From Enterosoma sp964427595 (GTDB taxonomy: Bacteria > Bacillota_I > Bacilli_A > RFN20 > CAG-288), in assembly GCA_964427595.1 (NCBI GenBank), contig CAYRUQ010000006.1, positions 1 to 58,598 on the forward strand: 58,598 nt of DNA. The letters run 5' to 3'. Position 1 is the stretch's first letter; every line of letters starts with the position of its first letter. The notes below the pieces were generated by a model. It was not told where the DNA came from, made no database searches, and saw nothing but the letters and a program-made list of their open reading frames with translations. Position numbers and translations under genes: made by a program. Below, one piece after another: positions 44,743 through 54,034 of this stretch.

Positions 44743-45780
44743 ATGCTTCAAGAACTAGTAGGTAATCGAGTTAAGCAATTTAGAATCGAAAGAGGTCTTT
44801 CACAAGATGAATTATCAATAATCACCGGTATTGATAGACCACAAATTTCCAAAATAGAACAAGGCAAAATTAATGCCACCTTAGAGACTTTGGAACGTCT
44901 TTCTTCAGCATTTCAAATTGAGACTGCAAAATTATTAGATAGTAAGGTTTCTTTACATCCATTTGTTAAATGGGCTGGTGGTAAAACTCAGTTGCTCGAA
45001 AAACTATTAGCTTATATGCCATCAAATTTTAATAACTATTTTGAACCATTTATTGGAGGTGGTTCCTTCTTTTTAAATATTGAACCATCTAAAGCAACCA
45101 TTAATGATTTCAATTTTGAACTTATATGTGCTTATAGATGTTTTCAAGATGAATTTTTATTTGAATCTCTTAAAACAGAATTAAAAAAGCATGAAGCAAA
45201 TCATTCGGAAAGTTATTATTATCAGGTTAGGTCAATGGATAAAGATGATGATTTTTTCTCTTTGCCAATTTATGTTAGAGCAGCAAGAATGATCTATCTT
45301 AATAAATCTTGTTTTAACGGGTTATATAGAGTTAATTCAAAGGGTTATTTTAATGTTCCGTTTGGAAGAAAAGAGAAAGTTATCACTTTTAGTGAGAACA
45401 ATTTCAAAGCTCTTAGGGAATATTTCAGAAATAATGATATTTCTGTACTGAATGGTGATTTTGAAGAAGCAGTAGAGACTGCTCAATTTAGAGATTTTGT
45501 TTATTTTGATCCGCCATATGATGTAATTGAGAATAAGAATTCTTTTACATCTTATTCAAAAAATGATTTTGGAAAAAATGAACAAATTAGATTAGCAAAT
45601 CTGTTTAAAAAATTAAGTGATGCTGGCGTGTTTGTAATGCTAAGCAATCACAATACTGTTTTTATTAACGAACTATATAAAGACTTTAATATTCGTGTAG
45701 TTAATGCAAAACGAATGATTAATTCTAAAGCTGATGGGAGAGGGGATGTTGAAGAGGTAATTATTACAAATTATGAGTAA
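44743..45780 (+). CDS. HTH-fused Dam-type N6-adenine methyltransferase (M1 of DpnII-type system)
   Basis: 345 residues. Residues 1-66 are an XRE helix-turn-helix (LSQDELSIITG, RPQISKIEQG); residues 70-345 are a class D12 Dam methylase with the AdoMet loop FVKWAGGKTQLL (about 73-84), FEPFIGGGSF and catalytic DPPYD (about 256). It protects GATC by methylating adenine. DpnM-type enzymes usually lack the helix-turn-helix, so this fusion may also control the operon. AGGTGA precedes the ATG. It overlaps the second methylase by 8 nt. Codon use is more AT-rich than in the flanks, suggesting transfer. Confidence 0.93.
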   Translation: MLQELVGNRVKQFRIERGLSQDELSIITGIDRPQISKIEQGKINATLETLERLSSAFQIETAKLLDSKVSLHPFVKWAGGKTQLLEKLLAYMPSNFNNYFEPFIGGGSFFLNIEPSKATINDFNFELICAYRCFQDEFLFESLKTELKKHEANHSESYYYQVRSMDKDDDFFSLPIYVRAARMIYLNKSCFNGLYRVNSKGYFNVPFGRKEKVITFSENNFKALREYFRNNDISVLNGDFEEAVETAQFRDFVYFDPPYDVIENKNSFTSYSKNDFGKNEQIRLANLFKKLSDAGVFVMLSNHNTVFINELYKDFNIRVVNAKRMINSKADGRGDVEEVIITNYE

Positions 45781-46570
45781 TTCATTATATTTTGCTTCAA
45801 CAAATAATGATTTCCGATTGATATATGGTGACTCTTTTAAAAAGCTAAACAATATTGATGACAAATGTATTGACATGATATTTGCTGATCCACCATATTT
45901 TCTATCATCTGGAGGAATTTCGTGTCATTCTGGAAAACAGGTATCCGTAAATAAAGCTGAGTGGGACAAATGTTTGTTCATTGATAAAAAGATTGAATAC
46001 AATCGAGAATGGATAAGAGCTTGTAGAAGAATCCTAAAAGACAATGGAACTATTTGGATTAGTGGTACCTTTCATAATATCTATAGTATTGGGGTTGCAT
46101 TAGAACTTGAGGGTTTTTCGATAATTAATAATATCACTTGGATTAAACCAAATCCGGCTCCTAATTTGGGATGTCGCTGCTTTACAAATTCTACTGAAAC
46201 AATTTTATGGGCCAGAAAACAATTGACGCCTAAGAAAAAAGGCAAACACACATTCAATTATCAATTAATGAAAGAAGTAAATGGTGGGAAGCAGATGAAG
46301 GACGCTTGGGTTTTATCTTTGCCTAGTAAAGATGAAAAAAAGTTTGGAAAGCACCCAACTCAAAAACCTTTATCTTTGTTGACAAGAATTATTTTAGCTT
46401 CTTCAAAAGAAAATGATTTGGTATTAGATCCATTTAATGGTAGTGGAACTACTGGGCTAGCTTGTATTTTAAATAGGAGAAATTATATTGGGATTGATAA
46501 TAACAAGGAATATTTAAAGCTAACTAAAAAAAGGTATTTAGATTTATTAGAAACAAGGAGAGATGTATGA
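45773..46570 (+). CDS. DpnA-like adenine methyltransferase (M2 of DpnII-type system)
   Basis: 265 residues, N6/N4 methyltransferase of the beta class. Catalytic DPPYFLSSGG (about 39-48), the AdoMet motif LDPFNGSGTTG (about 221) and HPTQKP (about 201). It corresponds to DpnA, which also methylates single-stranded GATC and protects incoming DNA during transformation. It overlaps the methylase upstream by 8 nt and the nuclease downstream by 4 nt. Confidence 0.93.
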   Translation: MSNSLYFASTNNDFRLIYGDSFKKLNNIDDKCIDMIFADPPYFLSSGGISCHSGKQVSVNKAEWDKCLFIDKKIEYNREWIRACRRILKDNGTIWISGTFHNIYSIGVALELEGFSIINNITWIKPNPAPNLGCRCFTNSTETILWARKQLTPKKKGKHTFNYQLMKEVNGGKQMKDAWVLSLPSKDEKKFGKHPTQKPLSLLTRIILASSKENDLVLDPFNGSGTTGLACILNRRNYIGIDNNKEYLKLTKKRYLDLLETRRDV

Positions 46571-47439
46571 GTAGAAATTTTGATGATTGGCTTAAAACAA
46601 TGAAGGATAGTATAGCAACTTTTGATTACTATACAGATTTTGAAAAAGTTTATAAGAAGATTAAGTCTATTAAGAATGAGCTAAATCTTTTAAATAGTCT
46701 TGTTGGTTCTAAGAATATTAGAGGCGATTTTTTAGCTTTGTATAATCAACACCCACAGATTTTAAAAGCTATTCCTATACTAATTGCAAAACGTGAGAGC
46801 CAAATCAAAGTTATTGATAAAGATACAGAGAGAATTTTTGATTTCCAGAAACCAAATCAAACACCGGATGAATATGCAAATTTTATGGAACAAACTGGTT
46901 TATTTGAATTGATTTCAAATCGTATAACTGGCAATCTCTTTGATTATGTTATGGGTGTTGAGGTCGGAATGGATACTAATACTAGAAAAAATAGAACTGG
47001 TGCTATCATGGAAGCTCTTGTTGAGTATTTCTTAGTACAATCTGGTTTTCCCTATTATCGGCAGATGAATAAAAGTGAGATAGAAGAAAAATTTAATATT
47101 GATCTTTCTGGATTAAGCAACTCTGAGAAGGCAGAAAAACGCTTCGATTTTGTATTTTTGAAAGATGGTCAAATATATGCTTGCGAGTGTAATTTTTATA
47201 GTAGTTCCGGTTCCAAACTAAATGAGACGGCAAGAAGTTATAAACAGCTAGCATCTGACATTTCAAATATTCCTAATTTTAACTTTGTTTGGATTACTGA
47301 TGGCATTGGTTGGATTTCAGCTAAAAACAACTTAGAAGATACTTTTGATGAACTTGAAAATATGATTAATGGTTACGTTTTCAACTTGAATGATCTTAAA
47401 AATGACGCTTTAAAATTGCTACCAAAATCAAAGAATTAA
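46567..47439 (+). CDS. DpnII-type restriction endonuclease (GATC)
   Basis: 290 residues, same length class as R.DpnII (DpnB). The conserved family block includes GMDTNTRKNRTGAIME (about 138-153), and the PD-(D/E)xK-like core runs RFDFVFL to YACECNFY (about 197-218). Cuts unmethylated GATC. Third gene of the operon, after both methylases, so protection precedes cutting. AT-rich codon use like its two neighbours. GATC is frequent in the surrounding host genes, so the methylases must be active. Confidence 0.92.
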   Translation: MSRNFDDWLKTMKDSIATFDYYTDFEKVYKKIKSIKNELNLLNSLVGSKNIRGDFLALYNQHPQILKAIPILIAKRESQIKVIDKDTERIFDFQKPNQTPDEYANFMEQTGLFELISNRITGNLFDYVMGVEVGMDTNTRKNRTGAIMEALVEYFLVQSGFPYYRQMNKSEIEEKFNIDLSGLSNSEKAEKRFDFVFLKDGQIYACECNFYSSSGSKLNETARSYKQLASDISNIPNFNFVWITDGIGWISAKNNLEDTFDELENMINGYVFNLNDLKNDALKLLPKSKN

Positions 47440-47649
47440 AAATAGACAAGTAATCATACATAGAAAAGCTTAAATGTTTGCTTGAATAGAATAGTAATTT
47501 AAACGAGTTTATTAAGCAAAGTAATCATGGCTTTATTGAAATACCTTTCCAAAAACAATTTAACTAATTATACGAATGTGGATTGTTGCAATTCTATACT
47601 TCTAAAGGGTAAAATATTTTTTAATATTTTTTAAATAAGGAGCCTCGAA

Positions 47650-48213
47650 ATGATAGTTTTGACAGGGCCTTCTGCATCAGGAAAAACAGCTGCTTGTCTC
47701 TATTTGCAGGAGCATTACAACATCAAGAAGGTCGTCACTCACACTACCCGTGCTCTTAGAGCAGGTGAACAGGATGGTGTTGACTATCATTTTGTAAGCA
47801 TGGATGAATTCTTAAAGTTAAAAGAAGAAGATGCTTTTATAGAGACTGTTCTATATAACGGAAACTATTATGGAACTTCTAAAGCAGAAGTGAAATTAGA
47901 TAAATGTATGGCTGTTGAATTAGAGGGTGCTAAGACTTATAGAAGCCTCAACGATCCTATGATAGTTCTCTTTTATATGAAAGTAGATGAGAGCATCAGA
48001 TTGGATAGAATGCATGAAAGAGGCGATGCTGAAGAGAAGATTCAATCTAGAATCAAGAATGATAGAGAAGTTTTTAAATTAGACGACAATATGAAGAAAA
48101 TGATTGATGTCATCGTCGATACCGAACATCATGATGTTAAAAGTGTTTCTGACTTCATCTACGATAAATATGTAAAAATCTTAAAAGAAAGAGGAATTAC
48201 TCTTAAGATTTAA
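47650..48213 (+). CDS. Second guanylate kinase-like protein
   Basis: 187 residues. P-loop GPSASGKTAA (residues 6-15), GMP-site motifs HTTRALRAGE (about 32-41) and DYHFVS, and the lid RMHERGDAEEKIQSR (about 117). It keeps the substrate residues of Gmk but differs from the canonical gmk at 14238 and is shorter at the C-terminus. AAGGAG precedes the ATG. Base use resembles the host genes. The nuclease at 48231 follows after 17 nt and is probably on the same transcript. Confidence 0.85.
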   Translation: MIVLTGPSASGKTAACLYLQEHYNIKKVVTHTTRALRAGEQDGVDYHFVSMDEFLKLKEEDAFIETVLYNGNYYGTSKAEVKLDKCMAVELEGAKTYRSLNDPMIVLFYMKVDESIRLDRMHERGDAEEKIQSRIKNDREVFKLDDNMKKMIDVIVDTEHHDVKSVSDFIYDKYVKILKERGITLKI

Positions 48214-48230
48214 GAGTGTGGAGGTTTTTA

Positions 48231-49340
48231 ATGTCTAAGAAAGAGAAAAACACCTTGGGGGGGTATGTTTATTTATTTGTAAACCACGAATATGGTGAGA
48301 ACATCATTAAAATAGGTTTTACTAATAATATCGATAGAAGATTACACGAATTAAATAGTCAATCCGGAGTTATTGGTCGGTTTGAACTTTACGCCTATTA
48401 CGAAACCTCGCAGGAATTAGCAGACACGCCGTTTCACGATCTAATAGATCGACTAAATCCCGATTTAAGAATACAGAAAAATAGAGAATTTTTTAGAATT
48501 CATCCGAAAAAAGGTTATGAAGTTTTAAAAGATATAGCTGCTATCAGCGGTTATGAAAATCAGGTTAAATTAGCTAGTGAATTTTATGTTTCACATCCAG
48601 ATCAAACAACAAAACAACAAGATTCATCAACAAGAAAATCAAATTCCGAGACAGATCTCTCCTATAAAACTCTGCATTTTGATGACTTGGTGAATTTTGG
48701 ATTGATTCATATTGGCGATGTTCTTTTTATTGAAAACAAACCCAATTCAGAAGCAAAAGTTATCGATAATAAACATGTCCTATATAATGGAACTCCACTA
48801 TCTCCAGATAAATATGCTAAAAGTTTTTATGTTTCGATATCTTGTTATACGGTCATCATTCATAAAAACTCAAATAAACTATTAGACGATTTAAGAAAAG
48901 AGCTTTTCGAACAACAAAAATCATCTACGACTATACCAATTACTCAGTCATCAAGGTCTTTTGCTAACATTTCAAATTACGGAAGCAAACACACTTTATT
49001 TGAAAACAATTATTCAGGTTTAAAAGCAAAGAGTTTTGATTTCCGTGGTGAACATCATGAAGTAAGAAATCTAACGGAAATGTTGGTCGAGTTTTGTGGC
49101 ATACTTTATAAATATGATAAAAATCGTCTTTTAGAGTTAGCCAGAGAAAATTGCAGATTAGAAAATTCAGATAGATATTTGTTTTCTTTTGATGAAAGTC
49201 ATTTATACCGTGGAAAGGAAATTCTAAACTCTGGAATTTTTATCGAGACCAACAATGATAATAATAGGAAGATTAAAATTATTAAAATGTTGATTGACCT
49301 CTTTGATTTAAATCCTTCAGATTTTGTTTTCTATGCATGA
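48231..49340 (+). CDS. GIY-YIG (T5orf172) nuclease fused to RAMA-like domain
   Basis: 369 residues in three parts. Residues 9-95 are a T5orf172-type GIY-YIG nuclease (GYVYLFVN, IIKIGFTNNIDRRLHELN, NREFFRI, where E is the likely metal ligand). A polar linker is followed at about 148-205 by a RAMA-like domain (DLVNFGLIHIGDVL, VLYNGTPLSP), often attached to modification-linked DNA enzymes. Residues about 260-369 form a C-terminal domain (RGEHHEVRNLTEMLVEFC, GIFIETN) that I associate with restriction-type proteins. ATG 48231 has a perfect GGAGG 6 nt upstream. AT-rich. A role in restriction or defence is inferred. Confidence 0.8.
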   Translation: MSKKEKNTLGGYVYLFVNHEYGENIIKIGFTNNIDRRLHELNSQSGVIGRFELYAYYETSQELADTPFHDLIDRLNPDLRIQKNREFFRIHPKKGYEVLKDIAAISGYENQVKLASEFYVSHPDQTTKQQDSSTRKSNSETDLSYKTLHFDDLVNFGLIHIGDVLFIENKPNSEAKVIDNKHVLYNGTPLSPDKYAKSFYVSISCYTVIIHKNSNKLLDDLRKELFEQQKSSTTIPITQSSRSFANISNYGSKHTLFENNYSGLKAKSFDFRGEHHEVRNLTEMLVEFCGILYKYDKNRLLELARENCRLENSDRYLFSFDESHLYRGKEILNSGIFIETNNDNNRKIKIIKMLIDLFDLNPSDFVFYA

Positions 49341-49411
49341 CAACAATCAATAAAGTTCTAGAAAAGTTAAAGCAATTTCAAATAAATAAATCAAATCGGA
49401 ATATTTAATTA

Positions 49412-49444
49412 ATAAAAAAACGGAGTTGGTTTAGTCCAACTCCG
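49412..49444 (-). terminator. Terminator overlapping the end of the ABC exporter gene
   Basis: A 9-bp stem (CGGAGTTGG/CCAACTCCG) with a 6-nt loop and a seven-T tail on the minus strand. The 5' arm encodes the last residues of the ABC protein and the stop codon is in the loop. Confidence 0.9.
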
Positions 49445-51527
49445 CTTTTCCTGTCCACAATTCGTAATAACGTCCCTTAAGAGCGATGAGTTCATCGTGA
49501 TTACCTCTTTCGATAATCTTACCATGATCCATGACCATGATGCAGTCAGCGTATCTGATGGTGGAGAGACGGTGAGCGATGACAAAGGTAGTCTTGCCTT
49601 TCATGATGTTATCCATACCTTTAGAGATCAGTCTTTCGGTTCTGGTATCAACTGAAGAAGTAGCTTCATCAAGAATCAAGATAGGAGGGTTAGAGACAGC
49701 GCATCTTGCGATAGATAGAAGCTGTTTTTGTCCTTGTGATAAAGAGGCGTTTGCAGCATCGATATAAGTGTTATATCCGTCAGGTAGCTTTCTGATGAAC
49801 TCATCTGCACAAGCTATCTTAGCGGCTTCTTCACACTCTTCATCAGTGGCTTTTAATCTTCCATAACGGATGTTGTCATAGATAGTTCCTGAGAAGAGAT
49901 GAGTGTCTTGTAAGACGAGAGTCATCGATCTACGCATCGAGACTCTATCGATCTCTTTTAAATCGATTCCATCAATTAATATCTCACCGGAATCGATGTC
50001 ATAGAATCTGGTTAACATATTGGTGATGGTCGTCTTACCGGCACCTGTTGAACCGACTAGAGCGATTCTCTGTCCCGGGTGAGCATATAAAGTGATGTCA
50101 TCAAGGACTTTCTGACCTTCGACATAAGAGAAGTTGACATGCTCCATTTTGACATCGCCGAGGACTGGCTGAGTAGTAGTACCATCACTCCAGTAGAATT
50201 TACCATCCTCTTCGTTTTTATAAGACTTCCATTTAGCTTCTTTAAGACTAGGTTCAGGGTTGATATCCATCATTTGGAAGATTCTTTCACAACCAGCAAG
50301 AGAAGCCTGAATCATCGTCATCATGTTGGAGATGGAGTTAAAAGGTCTTGAGAACATTCTAAGGAAGGTGATGAAAGAAAGAAGAGTACCGATAGAGACG
50401 ATAGAACCACTACCACTTCCAGTAGCAAGTAAGACACAACCGATGATGGCGATTAAAGCAGTAGCGATATTATTGATGTTATTGACGATAGGAATGTTTA
50501 AAGAAGAGAGGAAGACTGAGCGTCTATTATGGATGGTATGTCTATAGTCGATCGATTTGAATAGCTCAGACATATCCTCTTCTTTAGAGAAGCATTTGAC
50601 GACTTTAAGACCGGATAAGACTTCCTCAGCCATACCGTTAAACTCACCCATTGAGACTTGGGTCTCTGAGAAAGCGGAGACTGATCTGTGGACATTGATA
50701 GCGACGATCATGACGGCTAGCAGTTCTATAGCTACTGTGATCAACGCTAATAACCAGTTTAAGATGAAGATGAAGACTAAGATTCCTATTAACATCAACA
50801 AAGAAGTGAAGATCTCCATGATACCGGTATTGAATAATTGAGCCATGTTATCGACATCATTGCTGAATCTCGACATGATGTCACCATGCGGTATGCTATC
50901 GAAGTATTTAAGGGGTAGGTTTTGAAGTTTTTCAAACATGTCGTTTCTAAGTCTCATCAGTGAAGAAGAACCGATCCTCGTCATTAAGAAGACTTGAGCT
51001 AGCGAACAAAGGAAACTGAGAATATAACAAGCGAACATGATCAGCATGATGATACCTAGATACATCAAGGCGACATCAACAGCGTTAGCGCTCGTCCAAT
51101 CAACAAGATTGAAGATATATCTGTAGAGGAACATCTGACTTTCGATAGTCTGAGAGTAATAACCTTCTAGTGAACCACCAATCAACCAGTTACCAGTAGC
51201 TGAATAAACAGCTGGTTGTAATAGAGAGTCAACTAATGGGGCTGATAAGAAGGTTCCAAGAAGATTGATTAAGATGGTGATGATAGTGATGATAGTGACT
51301 ACTAATAGTCTCCACTTATCAGGAGCGATGTAGTGGAAGACTCTCACGAGAGACTTCCAAGAATGCTCTGGTTTACCATAGCCTTTCTTTCTTCTTGAAT
51401 AAGTTTCTGTGATCTCTTTATAACCTTCTTTACCGCAAGAGTATTGGATTCTGACTCCGTTTACTAAAGGACCTTGTCCAGAAGCAGAGAAGCCGTTTAA
51501 TTTTTGATTACTATCGTTTTTCATCAT
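49431..51527 (-). CDS. Heterodimeric ABC exporter, consensus-site subunit (TM288/LmrD-like)
   Basis: 698 residues: an N-terminal cytosolic extension of about 80 residues, six membrane helices (about 85-390) and an ATPase with Walker A GSTGAGKTT, signature LSQGQ, Walker B ILILDEATSSVD and H-loop IAHRLS. All catalytic residues are canonical. It pairs with the gene upstream (4-nt overlap) to form a multidrug/lipid-type exporter with one active ATP site. Substrate unknown. Confidence 0.9.
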   Translation of the reverse strand: MMKNDSNQKLNGFSASGQGPLVNGVRIQYSCGKEGYKEITETYSRRKKGYGKPEHSWKSLVRVFHYIAPDKWRLLVVTIITIITILINLLGTFLSAPLVDSLLQPAVYSATGNWLIGGSLEGYYSQTIESQMFLYRYIFNLVDWTSANAVDVALMYLGIIMLIMFACYILSFLCSLAQVFLMTRIGSSSLMRLRNDMFEKLQNLPLKYFDSIPHGDIMSRFSNDVDNMAQLFNTGIMEIFTSLLMLIGILVFIFILNWLLALITVAIELLAVMIVAINVHRSVSAFSETQVSMGEFNGMAEEVLSGLKVVKCFSKEEDMSELFKSIDYRHTIHNRRSVFLSSLNIPIVNNINNIATALIAIIGCVLLATGSGSGSIVSIGTLLSFITFLRMFSRPFNSISNMMTMIQASLAGCERIFQMMDINPEPSLKEAKWKSYKNEEDGKFYWSDGTTTQPVLGDVKMEHVNFSYVEGQKVLDDITLYAHPGQRIALVGSTGAGKTTITNMLTRFYDIDSGEILIDGIDLKEIDRVSMRRSMTLVLQDTHLFSGTIYDNIRYGRLKATDEECEEAAKIACADEFIRKLPDGYNTYIDAANASLSQGQKQLLSIARCAVSNPPILILDEATSSVDTRTERLISKGMDNIMKGKTTFVIAHRLSTIRYADCIMVMDHGKIIERGNHDELIALKGRYYELWTGKAELD

Positions 51528-53488
51528 TCGACTCCTTTTGCTTGGATGGTATCTATCTCTTGATAAAGAGGACAGGTCTTTAATAGTTCTTCGCGAGTTC
51601 CTAAACCGACCATTTCTCCTTTATCTAAGACTAAAATCTGATCACAGCGTTTTACTGAATCTATTCTCTGAGCGATGATGAAGACAGTGGTATCTTTAAG
51701 CTTAGTCGCTAATTGTTCGTTGATTCTTCTTGAAGTTTCCATATCACAAGCGGAAGTGGAGTCATCGAGAATCAAGATCTTCGGTTTCTTGATGACCGCT
51801 CTTGCGATACAAAGACGTTGTTTTTGACCACCGGAGACAGATTTACCGCCTTGAGTGACCGGAGTATCAAGACCTTCTTTAAAACCTCTGACAAAATCAG
51901 CAGCTTGAGCGATCTCTAAAGCTTCCCAAATCTCTTCGTCAGTAGCGTCTTTCTTTCCCCAACAGATATTAGATCTGATCGTTCCAGTGAAGAGGATGTT
52001 GTTTTGAAGAACGACACCGATGTCGTTTCTCAAAGCTCTCACTGAGTAGTCTTTAACATCATGACCTGAGATAGAAACGACTCCTTCAAGTGGATCATAT
52101 AAACGGGGAATGAGATTGACCAGCGATGATTTACCTGAACCTGTTCCACCGACGATACCGATAATCTTTCCTTGTTCAACATCAAGAGATATAGGACCTA
52201 TCGCTGCTTTATTTCTATCTTCTACATAAGAGAAGAGAACATTATCAAATTTCACATGTCCATCTTTTAAAGAATCGGGATCAAAGTCTGCTGTCTTTTC
52301 TTTGGGTGCATAAGAGATATCGATCTTCTCACATAAGACACGATCGATTCTCTCTTTGCTAGCTTGCGCTCTTCCATAGTGTTGGAAGAGAACTGAGAGA
52401 AAGGAGAAAGCCATCGTTAAAACAGCAGTGAAGGAAGTTAACATCGACAATTCTCCAGCATCAAAGAGAGCACTACCATTATTCATGATTTGCCAGATAG
52501 TGTTATCTAAGGCGGTGTTGATCATTGAAAAGCCACCGAAGTACTGGATCAAAGCGACGGTAACATTGATAGCTAAAGTAGTGATAGCAGATGATAAACC
52601 GATTTTAGAGACGGAAGAATAAGTGATGACAGTCAGGTTTTCATTTGATCTAGCAAAACGCTGCTCCATATAAGGTTCTCTACAGAAAGCCTTAACTTCT
52701 CTGATACCTTCTGTATCTTCTTCCACATTCTTGTTGACACTATCTAAGGCACTTTGAATCATGATGAACTCAGGTCTCGTCTTTTTGATGATCACCATGA
52801 TGATGAAGAAAGCTAGTAGTGAGATAGGTAGTGTTATAAGACCGATCGCCCAGTTTAAAGAGAAGATAAAACAGAAACAGAAGATGGCGACTAATGATTG
52901 TTTGAATCCCATTCTTACCATCATCAAGAGGAAGAAACGGATGTTGTTGCAGTCATTAGAGAGCATCGTCGTCAATTTAGAGACAGGGAAGTGTGAGATG
53001 TTAGAGAACGAGAATTGTTCTACTTTCCAGAAAATCGTGTTTCTAAGTCTTTCAGCGAAGTCACTTGAGATGATAGCTGACAGCTTCATACCGATACCTT
53101 GAGCGATGATAGCTAGAACTGCGCAACCGATGATAAGACCTCCATAGAGCCAGACAGACGTCATGGCTCCCTGAGCTAGTCCTTCACCATAGACGATCGG
53201 TTGAGGCAGTCCTTCAGCGCTTAAGTTCCCATAGCCTTCTAATCCGTTTCGAATCAATAGACCACTTAGATAAGGAACCATCAACTCGAATAAGGCATCT
53301 AATAAGATGACGAGGAAATCAAGGATGACGAGCTTATAAGAGGGTTTGAGACATTCAAGGTAAATCTTGATTGTGTTTTTAGCATCTTGTTTGTCGATGA
53401 GAGCGTCTCTTTTCGTGTAATGGAGATCCTCTTTAGCTCGCTGTTTCAGTTCTTTAATGCGAGTACCCATATGTTCTCCGATTTTCAT
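51524..53488 (-). CDS. Heterodimeric ABC exporter, degenerate-site subunit (TM287/LmrC-like)
   Basis: 654 residues: six membrane helices (about 55-380) and an ATPase with Walker A GGTGSGKSS and signature VSGGQ, but Walker B ILILDDSTSACD has Asp for the catalytic Glu and the H-loop is AQR instead of His. These two changes are the hallmark of the degenerate subunit in TM287/288- and LmrCD-type exporters. AAGG lies 8 nt before the ATG. First gene of the two-gene operon. Confidence 0.9.
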   Translation of the reverse strand: MKIGEHMGTRIKELKQRAKEDLHYTKRDALIDKQDAKNTIKIYLECLKPSYKLVILDFLVILLDALFELMVPYLSGLLIRNGLEGYGNLSAEGLPQPIVYGEGLAQGAMTSVWLYGGLIIGCAVLAIIAQGIGMKLSAIISSDFAERLRNTIFWKVEQFSFSNISHFPVSKLTTMLSNDCNNIRFFLLMMVRMGFKQSLVAIFCFCFIFSLNWAIGLITLPISLLAFFIIMVIIKKTRPEFIMIQSALDSVNKNVEEDTEGIREVKAFCREPYMEQRFARSNENLTVITYSSVSKIGLSSAITTLAINVTVALIQYFGGFSMINTALDNTIWQIMNNGSALFDAGELSMLTSFTAVLTMAFSFLSVLFQHYGRAQASKERIDRVLCEKIDISYAPKEKTADFDPDSLKDGHVKFDNVLFSYVEDRNKAAIGPISLDVEQGKIIGIVGGTGSGKSSLVNLIPRLYDPLEGVVSISGHDVKDYSVRALRNDIGVVLQNNILFTGTIRSNICWGKKDATDEEIWEALEIAQAADFVRGFKEGLDTPVTQGGKSVSGGQKQRLCIARAVIKKPKILILDDSTSACDMETSRRINEQLATKLKDTTVFIIAQRIDSVKRCDQILVLDKGEMVGLGTREELLKTCPLYQEIDTIQAKGVE

Positions 53489-54034
53489 TTGTTTAACCTT
53501 GTTTATTGTATTACTAAAGAACTAAAAGTAATTATGAAAAGACAAAAAATCGTCTCATTTTAAGGAGGTTTTACATATCAAGGTATTTATTTTAAAAAAA
53601 TATACGGTGATTTGGTTTGAGGTGGGTTTAGAAACATCTTTTAAATATGAATTAGTAGTTGGTTAACGACATAACATGTATAAAAATATAGATAAAAGAT
53701 TAAGCTAAATCAGTTTTCTTGTCTTCAAATTTAGTTGATTCTTCTTTTCTTAGTTTCTTTCAAGACACTGATTTATTGACGCTTACAGTTTTTCGCATAA
53801 AAAATATTAAGTGTGCTGAAAACATATCTATTTTGTACCGCTCACTATTTATTAAAGGTATTTAAACTGAATTTCTAATTAACCAATATTTTTGAACGAA
53901 TATCTCCTATAAGTAATGATGACAGATAATTTCTTATGTTTTCTTAATAATTTGTCATAATGCAAATCTATCATTTGATTTGTGGTTCATATTTATTTAT
54001 CTGCTAGTAGCAGTGGAATGTTGATGAAATCTAT
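53489..54034. other. 546-bp AT-rich region without a gene
   Basis: No convincing ORF, tRNA or RNA structure on either strand. An AAGGAGG motif (53562-53568, plus strand) is not followed by a usable start codon. The minus-strand promoter of the exporter operon must lie near its lower-coordinate end; TACAAT boxes occur there without a clear -35. It looks like eroded accessory DNA. Confidence 0.5.

Noticed and set aside
44601..49340. A prophage or integron around the restriction-modification island
   Set aside because: No integrase, transposase, phage structural gene or repeated att-like ends; the Xer gene at 37643 is the chromosomal type.
53489..54034. A short frame on the minus strand near 53700-53760 that looks like the end of a lysine-rich protein
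   Set aside because: Only about 19 codons between stops, no start and no family match; chance coding-like composition in AT-rich DNA is the simpler view.
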